Assembly: GCA_017625775.1 (NCBI GenBank)
Contig: JAGAKE010000014.1
Coordinates: forward strand, 1-64,000
Source of the DNA: Fibrobacteraceae bacterium
GTDB lineage: Bacteria > Fibrobacterota > Fibrobacteria > Fibrobacterales > Fibrobacteraceae
DNA: 64,000 nucleotides
Reading direction: 5' to 3'
Below are positions 42,356 through 51,858 of this stretch, piece by piece; position 1 is the stretch's first letter; each line of letters begins with the position of its first letter. Below the pieces are notes generated by a model that searched no databases, was not told the origin of the DNA, and was given only the letters and a program-made list of their open reading frames with translations. Position numbers and translations under genes: made by a program.

Positions 42356-45103
42356 TTACTTCAGTTCCTTCAGCGCAGCTTCATTCTTCGCAATAATGTC
42401 TTGTTGCGTAGCGAGCTTTGTGCGTTCAGCGTTGACTACCGCCTCGGGAGCTCCTGAGACAAACTTTTGGTTAGAAAGCTTTTTCTCAATCGAAGCAGCG
42501 AAACTTCTCGCTTTTTCAATCTCTTTTTCTAGGCGAGCAATTTCAGCAGCAGGGTCAAGAATTCCTTCAAGCGGAACATAAAGTTCACCACCAGGAACAA
42601 CAGCACTTGCGCTGAATTTCGGCTTAGCAGCCTTTACGGCGATGCTCAAGTTAGATAGTCCCGAAAGTTCTGTAATGATTGCCATGCAGTCTTTGACGCT
42701 TGCTTCTGTTGAGGCTTCGTCCACATTTAGCACAGCAGAGAGTTTGGTGGCTGGGCTTACGTTGTAACGCCCACGAACACCACGCACACTTTCTACAACG
42801 GCGAATGCTTGGTCGAAAGCGGTTTCAATTTTTGCGTCAATAAGCGAATCGTCGGCTTTGGGCCAAGCACGGCTAATAACCATTTCTGAACCTTGGAATA
42901 AAATGCTGTTGAGCTCTTCTGTAATGAATGGCATCACAGGGTGGAGTAAATCAAGCACATTTTTTAGCACATAGCTGAGAATAGCCATCGCATTCTTCTT
43001 TTCAGGAGTGAGCGTTTCGCTATTGATTACAGCTTTTTTGATTTCTAAGTAACTAGAACAAACATCGTCCCATACAAAGCGATACAAGAACCCGGTAAGT
43101 TCGGCAAAATGGTATTCTTCGAGCATGCGGGTTGCATCTTTAATGGTTGTTTGCAAGCGACTAAGGATCCACTTGTCTTCGAGAGCAAACAAGCTTTTGT
43201 CCATCGGGAGTTCGGTGGCAAGAGCTCCAGCTTGTTCAAGTTGTGGGTAAAGGAAACGACAAGCGTTCCACAACTTATTGCTGAAGTTACGACCGATTTC
43301 AAACTTTTCAGAAGTGTTGATTTCTCTGCAATCTGGTTGAATTTCTTTTTTTACAGGCAAACGCACATCTTGGTTGTCGGTGCAGAGGCTTGCCATCACA
43401 AAGCGGAGAGCGTCGGTGCCATACTTTTCTTCAATATCCATTGGGTCCACGCCGTTCCCTTTGGATTTACTCATGGTTTGTCCTTTACCATCCAGAATTT
43501 TCGGGTGAATATAAACGGTTTTAAAAGGAACCGTACCCATATTTTCTTGGCTAAAGAGAACCATGCGGGCAACCCATAGCGTAATGATATCGCGGCTTGT
43601 TACAAGTACTGAAGTAGGGTAGTAACGCTTGAGTGTGTCGGTTTCTTCAGGCCACCCCATAGTGGAATGAGGCCAAAGTCCGCTAGAGAACCAGGTGTCA
43701 AGCACATCTTCTTCTTGTTTTAATACGCGACCAGGCACTGCGTTTTCTTGTAAGTCTTCTTCTTGACTGCAAACAAGATAACCACCATTTTCGGCTTTGT
43801 AGAAGTAAATGTCATTACGGCCAGCAAAAGCAGCTTTCAATTCATCTTCACTAGCATCGGTATGCCAAATAGGAATACGATGCCCCCACCAAAGCTGACG
43901 GCTAATACACCAATCGCGTTTTTCGCCGAGCCAATCTAGATACTTATTGGCATAGCGTTCCGGGATGATTTTGATTTCACCAGATTTTACGGCGTTCATT
44001 GCATTTTCTGCAAGAACTTCCATTTTTACAAACCATTGATCGCTGAGATAAGGTTCAATGATTGTTTTAGAACGATCCGAATGCCCAACTTCCATTTCGT
44101 GATCTTCCACTTTAATGAGAAGTTCTAATTCTTCAAGACCTTTAACAACAGCTTCACGAGCAGCCATGCCTTTTAAGCCTTGGAATTTTCCGGCATTTTC
44201 ATTTAAAGTGCCGTCTGGATTCAAAATGTTAATCATTGGGAGCTTATGACGAAGCCCTGTAGCGTAGTCGTTCGGATCATGTGCTGGTGTAACTTTTACA
44301 GAACCAGTTCCGAATTCTTTATCCACAAGAATTGCGTCTGCGATAATAGGAATTTCTCTATCTACGAAAGGAACCTTCAAGGTTTTCCCAATAAAATGAG
44401 CATAGCGTTCATCGCTTGGGTGAACAGCTACAGCCGTATCGCCAAGAATTGTTTCAGGGCGAGTAGTTGCTACAGGAATAAAACCAGAACCATCTGCTAA
44501 TGGGTATTTGAATGTCCAGAAATGTCCTTTTACATTTTCGCGATAAATTTCATCGTCAGCCACAGCGGTTTGGAGTTTAGTGTCCCAGTTTACTAAACGT
44601 TTGCCGCGATAGATAAGACCTTTTTTAAACAAGTTAAAGAAAGCGTGGCGAACTGCTTTTGCACAAATTGGATCTAAAGTAAAACGTTGACGACTCCAAT
44701 CACAACTGATTCCCATGCTTTTAAGCTGAGTGGTAATTCGAGTTTCATATTCTTCTTTCCATTGCCAAATGCGTTCCACAAGACCATCACGACCAATATC
44801 ATGACGTGTTTTGCGTTCATTTTCAAAAAGTCTTTTTTCTACGACTGCTTGTGTTGCAATACCTGCGTGGTCTGTGCCTGGAATCCAGAGTGTATCGCGA
44901 CCGGTTTTACGACGATAACGAACTAAAATATCTTGAATTGAATTGTTAAGAGCATGCCCTAAATGAAGAGCACCAGTGACGTTTGGAGGTGGAATAACCA
45001 CAGAAAAAGGTTCACCATTTCCGCTAGGAGCAAAACTATTTTTTTGAGCCCAATTTTGATGCCAGCGGGCCTCTACATCTTTAGAATTATAACGTGTTTC
45101 CAT
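42356..45103 (-). CDS. valS: Valyl-tRNA synthetase
   Basis: 915 aa from ATG 45103; an open frame extends 27 codons upstream, but METRYNSKDVEARWHQNWAQ is the canonical start. Class I motifs: PPPNVTGALHLGHALN (HIGH site), WIPGTDHAGIATQ, editing domain with TTRPETILGDTAVAVHP, WGHRIPIWH, TWFSSGLWP and the KMSKS site TMSKSKGNG. The anticodon-binding domain and C-terminal coiled coil (DPAAEIARLEKEIEKA) are complete. Third positions are richer in C/G than in neighbours, as in groEL. Confidence 0.97.
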   Translation of the reverse strand: METRYNSKDVEARWHQNWAQKNSFAPSGNGEPFSVVIPPPNVTGALHLGHALNNSIQDILVRYRRKTGRDTLWIPGTDHAGIATQAVVEKRLFENERKTRHDIGRDGLVERIWQWKEEYETRITTQLKSMGISCDWSRQRFTLDPICAKAVRHAFFNLFKKGLIYRGKRLVNWDTKLQTAVADDEIYRENVKGHFWTFKYPLADGSGFIPVATTRPETILGDTAVAVHPSDERYAHFIGKTLKVPFVDREIPIIADAILVDKEFGTGSVKVTPAHDPNDYATGLRHKLPMINILNPDGTLNENAGKFQGLKGMAAREAVVKGLEELELLIKVEDHEMEVGHSDRSKTIIEPYLSDQWFVKMEVLAENAMNAVKSGEIKIIPERYANKYLDWLGEKRDWCISRQLWWGHRIPIWHTDASEDELKAAFAGRNDIYFYKAENGGYLVCSQEEDLQENAVPGRVLKQEEDVLDTWFSSGLWPHSTMGWPEETDTLKRYYPTSVLVTSRDIITLWVARMVLFSQENMGTVPFKTVYIHPKILDGKGQTMSKSKGNGVDPMDIEEKYGTDALRFVMASLCTDNQDVRLPVKKEIQPDCREINTSEKFEIGRNFSNKLWNACRFLYPQLEQAGALATELPMDKSLFALEDKWILSRLQTTIKDATRMLEEYHFAELTGFLYRFVWDDVCSSYLEIKKAVINSETLTPEKKNAMAILSYVLKNVLDLLHPVMPFITEELNSILFQGSEMVISRAWPKADDSLIDAKIETAFDQAFAVVESVRGVRGRYNVSPATKLSAVLNVDEASTEASVKDCMAIITELSGLSNLSIAVKAAKPKFSASAVVPGGELYVPLEGILDPAAEIARLEKEIEKARSFAASIEKKLSNQKFVSGAPEAVVNAERTKLATQQDIIAKNEAALKELK

Positions 45104-45247
45104 AATGAGGAAATTTAGTAAAAAAATAAAAAGGGAGAAGTCTCTCCCTCGCTTCAGCCCAAGTTTTGGTCTTCCGCTACCCACTCGCTTATTGCTGGAT
45201 GAATCTTAATAAACGTGAGTTATGGAATCCAAGTTAACTTTAGTTTC

Positions 45248-45293
45248 TATGACTGAGTGCAGAGTGAATCTTTTAGATTCTCGCTCAGTGTTT
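45248..45293. repeat. Hairpin upstream of valS
   Basis: ACTGAG and GTGAATC on the left pair with GATTCTC and CTCAGT on the right around TTTTA, giving a two-part stem followed by GTTTTTAA. It could be a terminator reading rightward or a relative of the 24.5-kb repeats, with which it shares GAGTGCAGA. The 379-base gap between valS and lnt holds only this hairpin, a smaller GGGAGA/TCTCCC hairpin near 45132, and structured element B. Confidence 0.4.
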
Positions 45294-45344
45294 TTAATGC
45301 TCTGCTAGAAAAGTTTTATAATTCAAATTGTTCTATAAAATAAT

Positions 45345-45478
45345 TATGGCGGTAGTGACCGTAGCCCGTATGGGGAAGGACTGCCGAGAGGCAGGCTGGA
45401 CGGACGCGCGGCGTTTTCTGTTTGAATTTCGCCGCGCGATAACGCAAGGGCACGGGCGGCGAAAGCCGTACCGCTATA
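45345..45478 (+). repeat. Structured interspersed element, copy B
   Basis: A 134-bp element. Outer arms TATGGCGGTA / TACCGCTATA, inner hairpins CTGCC-gaga-GGCAG, GCGCGGCG / CGCCGCGC and GGC-gaaa-GCC. Linking blocks GGCTGGACGGACG and GATAACGCAAGGGC match copy A (28904-29076) while the stems are different sequences. Same orientation as copy A relative to the window. Confidence 0.6.
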
Positions 45479-45482
45479 TAAC

Positions 45483-47423
45483 TTAAACTTTATTTGGATT
45501 TGTTCTTGAAAATTTAATTTGTATAAACATTAAAATTAAATAGGCTAGTAGGAATATTAGCAAGCCTTTTTCTACGAAATCGCCAATGTGAAAATATAGA
45601 GTGTCTTTAGTTCGTAATGGGATTTTTGAAATTAAAACTCGGTCGGAAAAAAGTGTGGTTCTCTCGCTGAAATGCCCGTATTGATCGATGAAAGTTGTAA
45701 TGCCACTGTTTGCTACTCGAGCAACAGGGTAGCCGTGTTCTATGGCTCGATAACGGATTAAGTTTAAGTGTTGGTAAGGTGCGGTGCTTTTTCCAAACCA
45801 GCCGTCGTTAGTGATGTTTACCATTAAGCGTGAACCTTCGCGAATCGCTTCTCGTACAAGGTCACCGAAAATAGCGTCGTAGCAAATGTATGGCGTCCAA
45901 GAGAATGGCTCGTAAACGGGCGTTAATTTACCTGCAACAAAATCGCCTTCACCAAAATCAACGTAGTTTAAAATTGGAAAAACATCGTCGAATGGAATGC
46001 GCTCACTGAATGGAACTAAATGTTTTTTGATGTAGCGTGAAGGTATGGAATTGTCCGTGTGGAAAAGAAATGAAGCATTGTAAACATCGTATCTTTTGGG
46101 CGCTTCCTTGGAGGCATTTAACCTTTGATAATCTAGCGCACCGGTTAAGATAGGAGCATTTTTATTTAGAGAAAGTTGTTGGATTCTTCGTTGGATTAAA
46201 GGTTGTCTTTTTATGTGGTCAGGAACGGCAGTTTCTGCAAGAACAATTAAATTCACAGAATCGGCTTGAACACTATCTTCTACAAGCTGAAGTGTTTTTC
46301 CTACAACAGAATCTAAATATGCTTTGCTCCATTTGGCTGTTTGAGGAATGCTTGGTTGAACAAGTGCAATTTTAGGAGCTTTTTCCTTTCCTTCATAAAA
46401 TGGAATTGCCGTTTCGTGCGAAAGAACCCATTTCCCATGCATGAAAAGAATGGCAAGTAAAATAATTGGCGTTATAAATAGAGCATATTTTTTTTGAAGT
46501 ATGCCATAAGCGACAGCCATATTCGCGTATAAAATTAAAATGGTGTAGCCAAAGATTCCTATGTAGGAAAGTGCTTGTAAAAGTTCAAGGTGGTTTCCTA
46601 ATGCGTAACCTAAATGACTCCAAGGGAATGCAAAATCTCCATAGGTGCGAGTCATTTCAAGGCCCGCGTAGAATAAAGGGAATAATAATAAGAGAACTTT
46701 TTTGTTTTTGATTTTTAAGTTTTTTACAGAAATAAAAACGGCCGCTGCGATTACATTGTATAAACTGAAATAACAAATTAAGAGAAAAAGCCCAAAGAGA
46801 ATCATGCCGGCCGGGCCAACTTTCATTACATTGTAAATCCAATAATAGTTAATGGTGTTGTAAAGCATGCCAGACCAAAATGTGGCAAATAGTGCTGCAT
46901 TTTTTGAATGTCTTGCAAGTACAAGAAACCATGGTACAAGCAAAATCATGGCGGCAGCACCAAGTGGAAGCGGAGGAAATGCTAAAGCGTATGCGCCCCA
47001 GGCGATTGAAGAAAAAGCTAGAGCAATTAAACATTCTTTTGTTTTGACGCAGTGATAATTCCAACGGATAAAACGGAATATCCAGATCAAACCCGCTGGA
47101 ATAAAAGAAATTCCAAGTAAAACAAGGCCTGCGTGGCTTTTTAATAAATAATCAAGGGCAAGAGATATAAACGCTATGCTCGAAATGAAAAATAAATGCG
47201 AAGTTGCTTTTGTGCGAATTGATTCATTGAATTTAAGTTTTGGAATGAAAAATGGAATGCTTAAAATGAGCGGAAGCAGTTGAAGAAAATTGACATAAAG
47301 CCCAGGAATTTTTGGTGCAGAAAAAACAGCAAAGATGGCACACGCTAATTGCAATGCAAAAAATGTTTTTTGCACTTTAGTAGATTTTTTGAAAAATAAA
47401 ATCAGTCGTCTAAAAAAAGTCAT
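45483..47423 (-). CDS. lnt: Apolipoprotein N-acyltransferase
   Basis: Adds the third acyl chain to bacterial lipoproteins, needed for the many lipoproteins in this window. 646 aa, longer than the usual about 500 because of about 130 extra N-terminal residues with roughly four hydrophobic spans. The standard core follows: membrane part with FPPLPLGAAAMILLVPW and FPWSHLGYALGN, then the nitrilase-like periplasmic domain with VLAETAVPDHI (catalytic Glu), IKKHLVPFSERIP (Lys), YICYDAIFGDLVRE (Cys) and NITNDGWFGKSTAP. It overlaps rsmI by four bases (ATGA). Confidence 0.93.
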   Translation of the reverse strand: MTFFRRLILFFKKSTKVQKTFFALQLACAIFAVFSAPKIPGLYVNFLQLLPLILSIPFFIPKLKFNESIRTKATSHLFFISSIAFISLALDYLLKSHAGLVLLGISFIPAGLIWIFRFIRWNYHCVKTKECLIALAFSSIAWGAYALAFPPLPLGAAAMILLVPWFLVLARHSKNAALFATFWSGMLYNTINYYWIYNVMKVGPAGMILFGLFLLICYFSLYNVIAAAVFISVKNLKIKNKKVLLLLFPLFYAGLEMTRTYGDFAFPWSHLGYALGNHLELLQALSYIGIFGYTILILYANMAVAYGILQKKYALFITPIILLAILFMHGKWVLSHETAIPFYEGKEKAPKIALVQPSIPQTAKWSKAYLDSVVGKTLQLVEDSVQADSVNLIVLAETAVPDHIKRQPLIQRRIQQLSLNKNAPILTGALDYQRLNASKEAPKRYDVYNASFLFHTDNSIPSRYIKKHLVPFSERIPFDDVFPILNYVDFGEGDFVAGKLTPVYEPFSWTPYICYDAIFGDLVREAIREGSRLMVNITNDGWFGKSTAPYQHLNLIRYRAIEHGYPVARVANSGITTFIDQYGHFSERTTLFSDRVLISKIPLRTKDTLYFHIGDFVEKGLLIFLLAYLILMFIQIKFSRTNPNKV

Positions 47424-48112
47424 AAGCTTAATCCGCCTTTATCTTGTGGGTGAAACATAAGTACAAATTCACCCTTTGGCGTTTTTTCTTTGTAAATGTT
47501 TAAAAGTTGTTCTGGCGTGCCGCGCAAAAATTCTTCAAATTTTTTTGTTAATTCTCTAGCAAGAATAACAGTGATTTCTCCAAATACAGTTTTGATTTCT
47601 TCTAAAAATTTTAGAAGGTTGTGAGGACTCGCGTAAAAAATGACAGTTGAATCTGCATTTGCTTTCAAATCTTCAAGAACTCTTAAACGTTGAGCGCTCT
47701 TTTTCGGCGAAAAATTTTCAAATCGAAAACGATCTGTAGGAAGCCCGCTTGCAATTAAGGCATTTATCATAGCGCAAGCTCCTGGAATAGGACATACGGT
47801 AATTCCTTCGCGAACACATTCTCGAACGAGGTTAAAAGCCGGGTCCGCTACGCCTGGCGTTCCCGCATCACTAATAAGAGCAATGTCTCCTTCATTTTTT
47901 AAATATTCTACATAGCGCGGAGTTACTTTTTCTTTGTTGAAATCATGGTAAGCTTCCATAGGCGTGCGAATGCCAAAGTGGTCAAATAATAGCCTAGAAT
48001 GGCGAGTGTCTTCAGCGAGAACAAGCGGAACTTCTTTTAAAATACGAAGTGCGCGGAATGTAATATCCTCTAAATTTCCAATGGGCGTTGCTACGATGTA
48101 AAGTGTGTGCAT
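47420..48112 (-). CDS. rsmI: 16S rRNA C1402 2'-O-methyltransferase
   Basis: 230 aa. Tetrapyrrole-methylase fold: LYIVATPIGNLEDITFRAL, LAEDTRHSRLLFDHFGI, LISDAGTPGVADPAFNLV and PIPGACAMINALIASGLP. It lacks a C-terminal extension, so it is slightly shorter than E. coli RsmI. Middle gene of the lipoprotein-rsmI-lnt run; 8-base gap upstream. Confidence 0.95.
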   Translation of the reverse strand: MHTLYIVATPIGNLEDITFRALRILKEVPLVLAEDTRHSRLLFDHFGIRTPMEAYHDFNKEKVTPRYVEYLKNEGDIALISDAGTPGVADPAFNLVRECVREGITVCPIPGACAMINALIASGLPTDRFRFENFSPKKSAQRLRVLEDLKANADSTVIFYASPHNLLKFLEEIKTVFGEITVILARELTKKFEEFLRGTPEQLLNIYKEKTPKGEFVLMFHPQDKGGLSL

Positions 48113-48120
48113 ACTAATTC

Positions 48121-48720
48121 CTAAAACTGATAATCTGTAAAAATAGAAGAATCTACAGGTTTGTTTTCATGAAGGGCGCTTTTTAGCCTAGCAGCAAATT
48201 TGTAATGAATTAAATCTGAAGCTTCTTGAATTGGTGCCGTTCGAATGGCTCCATAAAAAAACAGATGGATTTCTTCTTCTTCTTGTAAGGTAATTTGAGA
48301 ATACAAATTTTCATTGCAATATAAAGAAGCGTTTAAAGTGTAAAGCAATTTGGTCTTAGAAGGCATTGCCGGCCAAAAGGGAATCATTAACGCCATGCCA
48401 ATATACCAAGCACTTTCTTTGATAGATTGAACTTGTCCATCAATGGAAATATTCAATTTGCTTTCTTTGCAAGAATTTTTATTTATGGTTTGTGCATAAA
48501 GTTGTTTCAATTCGTTCGCTGGTAAAATTTCAGTTCCATTGATATTCATTTTTAAAATCAGAGAATCGGTTGAAATTTGTTTTTTTTCTTCGATTTTTAA
48601 ATGATTTCCATTCCAAAAAGATGAAGAACAAGCACATAGAATAAAAGGGGAAAAGAGCAAGATGGCTTTGCTATTTTTAAATTGAAAAAGGAATGAATAA
48701 ATTTTTTGGAAGAATACCAC
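48121..48720 (-). CDS. Putative lipoprotein upstream of rsmI
   Basis: About 199 aa from a GTG; the start is uncertain because no good ATG precedes the hydrophobic segment. FSPFILCACSSS suggests a lipobox with Cys near residue 31. A mostly beta-strand domain follows (LILKMNINGTEILP, LNISIDGQVQSI) with a hydrophobic patch (WYIGMALMIPFWPAMP). Not recognised. The pattern faintly resembles lipopolysaccharide or GNA1162-type outer-membrane lipoproteins. Likely in one operon with rsmI and lnt. Confidence 0.55.
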   Translation of the reverse strand: MVFFQKIYSFLFQFKNSKAILLFSPFILCACSSSFWNGNHLKIEEKKQISTDSLILKMNINGTEILPANELKQLYAQTINKNSCKESKLNISIDGQVQSIKESAWYIGMALMIPFWPAMPSKTKLLYTLNASLYCNENLYSQITLQEEEEIHLFFYGAIRTAPIQEASDLIHYKFAARLKSALHENKPVDSSIFTDYQF

Positions 48721-48796
48721 ATATTAAACTTAGAAATCTTGAAGTTTTTTGTAATTTCTTTAAATGAATTTGTAGCGTTTTTCTTAAATTAGAGGT

Positions 48797-49522
48797 ATGC
48801 AAAAAAATGTTGCCTATTTTTTCTCAGATGTTCATTTAGGAGTGTTTCCAGATAAAGCGGTAAAAAATCGTGAAGAAAAATTATTGGAATGTTTGAAATC
48901 TTGTGCTGAAAATGCTTCTCATATTGTTTTTATAGGCGATCTTTTTGAATTTTGGTATGAATACAAATATTACATTTCAAGAGAGCATTTTTCCCTTTAT
49001 CGTGTTCTGGGTGATTTAGTTGATGCTGGGGTTGAAATTCATTATTTGATGGGTAATCATGATTTTGCTTTAGAAGATTTTTTTGAAAAAACTTTAGGCG
49101 TTAAAACTTCAAAAAATCTGATTCTTGAAACGCAAGGGAAACGGCTTTATCTTGAGCATGGCGATGGTTTAGCTTCTTCAGATAAAGGGTATCGGTTTAT
49201 ACGTCGCATTTTAGATTTTCCGTTGAATCGAAAATTATTCCGTTTGATTCACCCAGATTTTGGAATGTCGTTAGCTCATTTTGTGGGGCGAAATAGCCGA
49301 AAATATGGCGAAAGTAAAATTATTCAATTAGAAGAGTATTTGCAAAAAGGGAATCAAGTGATGCAGGAAACTCATTCTGATTTCTTTGTGCATGGGCATC
49401 ATCATATTTCGGGCATTTGGAATGTTTCTAATGGAATTGTTGCTTCTCCGGGGCAGTGGTTATTTTCTCTTAATTATTTGAAACTTGAAAATGGAACTTT
49501 AGAATTAAAGAATTGGATTTAA
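48797..49522 (+). CDS. lpxH: UDP-2,3-diacylglucosamine diphosphatase-like metallophosphoesterase
   Basis: 241 aa, close to LpxH length. Calcineurin-like metal motifs: FFSDVHLG, IGDLFEFWYEY, LMGNHDFALEDF, LEHGDGLASSDKGYR and VHGHHHISG. The FEFW and Arg/Tyr-rich central insert are of the kind that binds lipid A precursors in LpxH. Function in lipid A synthesis is likely; an LpxH2-type relative cannot be excluded. Monocistronic, with its terminator 90 bases downstream. Confidence 0.85.
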   Translation: MQKNVAYFFSDVHLGVFPDKAVKNREEKLLECLKSCAENASHIVFIGDLFEFWYEYKYYISREHFSLYRVLGDLVDAGVEIHYLMGNHDFALEDFFEKTLGVKTSKNLILETQGKRLYLEHGDGLASSDKGYRFIRRILDFPLNRKLFRLIHPDFGMSLAHFVGRNSRKYGESKIIQLEEYLQKGNQVMQETHSDFFVHGHHHISGIWNVSNGIVASPGQWLFSLNYLKLENGTLELKNWI

Positions 49523-49612
49523 TTGCATAGAATATTTTTTGCAATTGATTTAGCGTTCTGCCAATATTATTTTTAAATGAAAATTTTTGAAATGATTTTT
49601 GGGTAAGGAAAA

Positions 49613-49636
49613 TCCCGCTGGCTTTCGCCAGCGGGA
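49613..49636. terminator. Terminator between lpxH and argH
   Basis: TCCCGCTGGC / GCCAGCGGGA with loop TTTC, between convergent genes. Member of the recurring hairpin family. Confidence 0.8.
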
Positions 49637-49648
49637 AGAGTAATTTTT

Positions 49649-51043
49649 TTAGAAATTCAAACTCTCTAAGAAATTCTCTGCTTTAGTGAATTGTTCTTGA
49701 AGAGAATTAGAACCGGTACCGCCTTCAATATTTCTTCTTTCAATAGAATAGAGGAATGTAAGTTTTTCTTTAATAGCTTTTGGAGCTTGAACTCCAGCAT
49801 TCTCCCATTCTTCATCAGAAAGTTCTGTAAATTCTTTACCCTGCTTTGCTGCACTTCCGACTAAAGAACCTACAATATGATGAGCGTCGCGGAAGGGCGT
49901 TCCGTTTTCAACTAAAAGATCAGCAAGGTCAGTAGCAAGTAACGCAGGAAGCATGCGACTTTCCATTTTATCGAAATTGAATGTAGCGGTTTCAAGAGCT
50001 TCTTTCATCACTTGCAAAATGACTTTAACCGTTTGAACAGAATCAATCACCGGTTCTTTATCTTCTTGAAGATCTCGGCTATAAGAAAGAGGAGCGCCTT
50101 TTACCAAAGTAAATAGGGCTGTGTAATTTCCTATCATTCTACCGGCTTTTCCGCGAATTAATTCCATACTATCAGGATTCTTCTTTTGAGGCATCATTGA
50201 AGAACCGCTACTGAAAGCATCATGAAGAGTTAAGAAAGAAAATTCACTTGAACTCCAGTTCACAAAATCTTCAGCGTAACGACTTAAGGTATTTGCCACT
50301 ATTGATAAATCAGATAAAAACTCTAACGCCATATCACGATGGCTTACAGCATCAATACTATTTGGGCTAGGGGCGTTAAATCCAAGTTCTTTTGCAACTA
50401 AATTTCGACGATAAGGGAACGCACTTCCTGCAATAGCTCCTGAACCTAATGGCAGTTCCGTATGAAGCGAAAGAAAATTTTTAAGTCGGAGAATATCGCG
50501 GCTTACAGCAAAGAAAAAACTCATTAAGTAATGACTGAAATAAATAGGCTGGGCTTGTTGCAAATGAGTATAACCCGGCATAATTTTTCCAACATAATTT
50601 TTAGAAAGTTCTAAAAGAGTTTTTGCTAAATCTTTTTCAAGAACAAGAATTTCTTGGGCGCGATGGCGCATATAAAGTTTAAAATCAGTGCTTACCTGAT
50701 CGTTTCTACTGCGTCCTGTATGGATTTTTTTTCCGAGTTGTCCAATTCGTTCAGTCAAAACACGTTCAACAGCCATGTGAATATCTTCGTCGCCAGCGTT
50801 CCACAACGGCATTCCCTTTTTATAATCAATCAAAATACTGCGGAGTCCGTTCGCTATTTTTTGAAATTCTTCTTCACTAAGAACGCCAGATTCTACAAGA
50901 CCTTTGCCGTGAGCTATAGAACCTTGAATGTCTTCTTCAATTAATTCTTGGTCAAAGGCTAAACTAAAACTCAAATCTATCATGCTAGGAGCCATTCCAC
51001 TTTCAAAACGGCCATCCCACATTTTCTTTTCAATGCCTTGCAT
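49649..51043 (-). CDS. argH: Argininosuccinate lyase
   Basis: Final step of arginine synthesis. The frame is open to 51199, but ATG 51043 (MQGIEKKMWDGRFES) fits the family start, giving 464 aa. HTGRSRNDQVSTDFKLYMR, PGYTHLQQAQPIYFSHYL, LPLGSGAIAGSAFP, and the flexible catalytic loop FSSGSSMMPQKKNPDSMELI are present. It lies 79 bases after the M15 peptidase gene on the same strand and is unlinked from argB-argD. Confidence 0.95.
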   Translation of the reverse strand: MQGIEKKMWDGRFESGMAPSMIDLSFSLAFDQELIEEDIQGSIAHGKGLVESGVLSEEEFQKIANGLRSILIDYKKGMPLWNAGDEDIHMAVERVLTERIGQLGKKIHTGRSRNDQVSTDFKLYMRHRAQEILVLEKDLAKTLLELSKNYVGKIMPGYTHLQQAQPIYFSHYLMSFFFAVSRDILRLKNFLSLHTELPLGSGAIAGSAFPYRRNLVAKELGFNAPSPNSIDAVSHRDMALEFLSDLSIVANTLSRYAEDFVNWSSSEFSFLTLHDAFSSGSSMMPQKKNPDSMELIRGKAGRMIGNYTALFTLVKGAPLSYSRDLQEDKEPVIDSVQTVKVILQVMKEALETATFNFDKMESRMLPALLATDLADLLVENGTPFRDAHHIVGSLVGSAAKQGKEFTELSDEEWENAGVQAPKAIKEKLTFLYSIERRNIEGGTGSNSLQEQFTKAENFLESLNF

Positions 51044-51122
51044 AAAAACCTCAAATGATTTTTTTACTTGAAATGAATTCAAAATTCTCGTTAAAGATAG
51101 AAATAGATTTTTTTTAGAAAAA

Positions 51123-51854
51123 TTAAAAAGGAAGTCGTTTGTATTTTTCGCGAACATTTTTTGATAAGTCAGCGTTAAAATGCCACCATTCTGAAGCAAG
51201 TGGAATAAACCCCGCTTTTTTCATAATATTTCGAAGTATTTCTCTATTTTTAATGTGAGTTTCGTTCAGTCTTCCTGTTTTTAATGCCTGAACTTCACCT
51301 TTTTTTCCTGCCGCCAATTCAAAAGAATCAAAATCAGTTCCCATTTCTAAATTATTGCCATCGGGATCTTGTAGAGTTATGTCAAGAGCCATGCCAAAAT
51401 TGTGCATTCCGCCTGGGTAAGGACTTGATACAAAATGAGAATATGGAGTTCCTCTGACCGCTTTGCGTAATTCTTCTTGAGCGTATAATGGGCGAGCGGC
51501 ATCAAAAATAACGAATTTGTATAGAGGAAATTCTTTGTTTAAAATTTTAATTGCTCGCTTTAATTTTATGGCTGCGTCTTTGTGTAAAAAAGCGCGCTTT
51601 CCACCACAATACAAATCATGTCCAGAAAAATTATGAAATGTGCCGTAGCGTAAATCAAGAATTAGTCCTTCAAAGTTAGTGATTTCTGTATAGGTTTTAG
51701 TTTTTTCCATTAAGGAATAAAATTTTTCTGCTTCTATACAAAAACTTTTCGGTTTTTTAGGTGGAATAGGAACAAAAGGCTCTTCAATTCCTGCAAAAGC
51801 ACTTGTCGAAATCAATAACATCAAGTAGAGAATTTTTGAATGAAACAAGCGCAT
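51123..51854 (-). CDS. Exported D-Ala-D-Ala dipeptidase-like M15 peptidase
   Basis: ATG 51854 (MRLFHSKILYLMLLISTSAFA, a signal peptide) is preferred over 51869, giving 243 aa. VanX/DdpX-type zinc motifs: YKFVIFDAARPLYAQEEL (substrate Arg), GGMHNFGMALDITL (zinc His and Asp), and SEWWHFNA (catalytic Glu and zinc His). Periplasmic, so likely used in peptidoglycan turnover or recovery of D-Ala-D-Ala rather than vancomycin resistance. It starts 4 bases after the TonB-dependent receptor stop and is probably co-transcribed. Confidence 0.88.
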   Translation of the reverse strand: MRLFHSKILYLMLLISTSAFAGIEEPFVPIPPKKPKSFCIEAEKFYSLMEKTKTYTEITNFEGLILDLRYGTFHNFSGHDLYCGGKRAFLHKDAAIKLKRAIKILNKEFPLYKFVIFDAARPLYAQEELRKAVRGTPYSHFVSSPYPGGMHNFGMALDITLQDPDGNNLEMGTDFDSFELAAGKKGEVQALKTGRLNETHIKNREILRNIMKKAGFIPLASEWWHFNADLSKNVREKYKRLPF

Positions 51855-51858
51855 TAGG

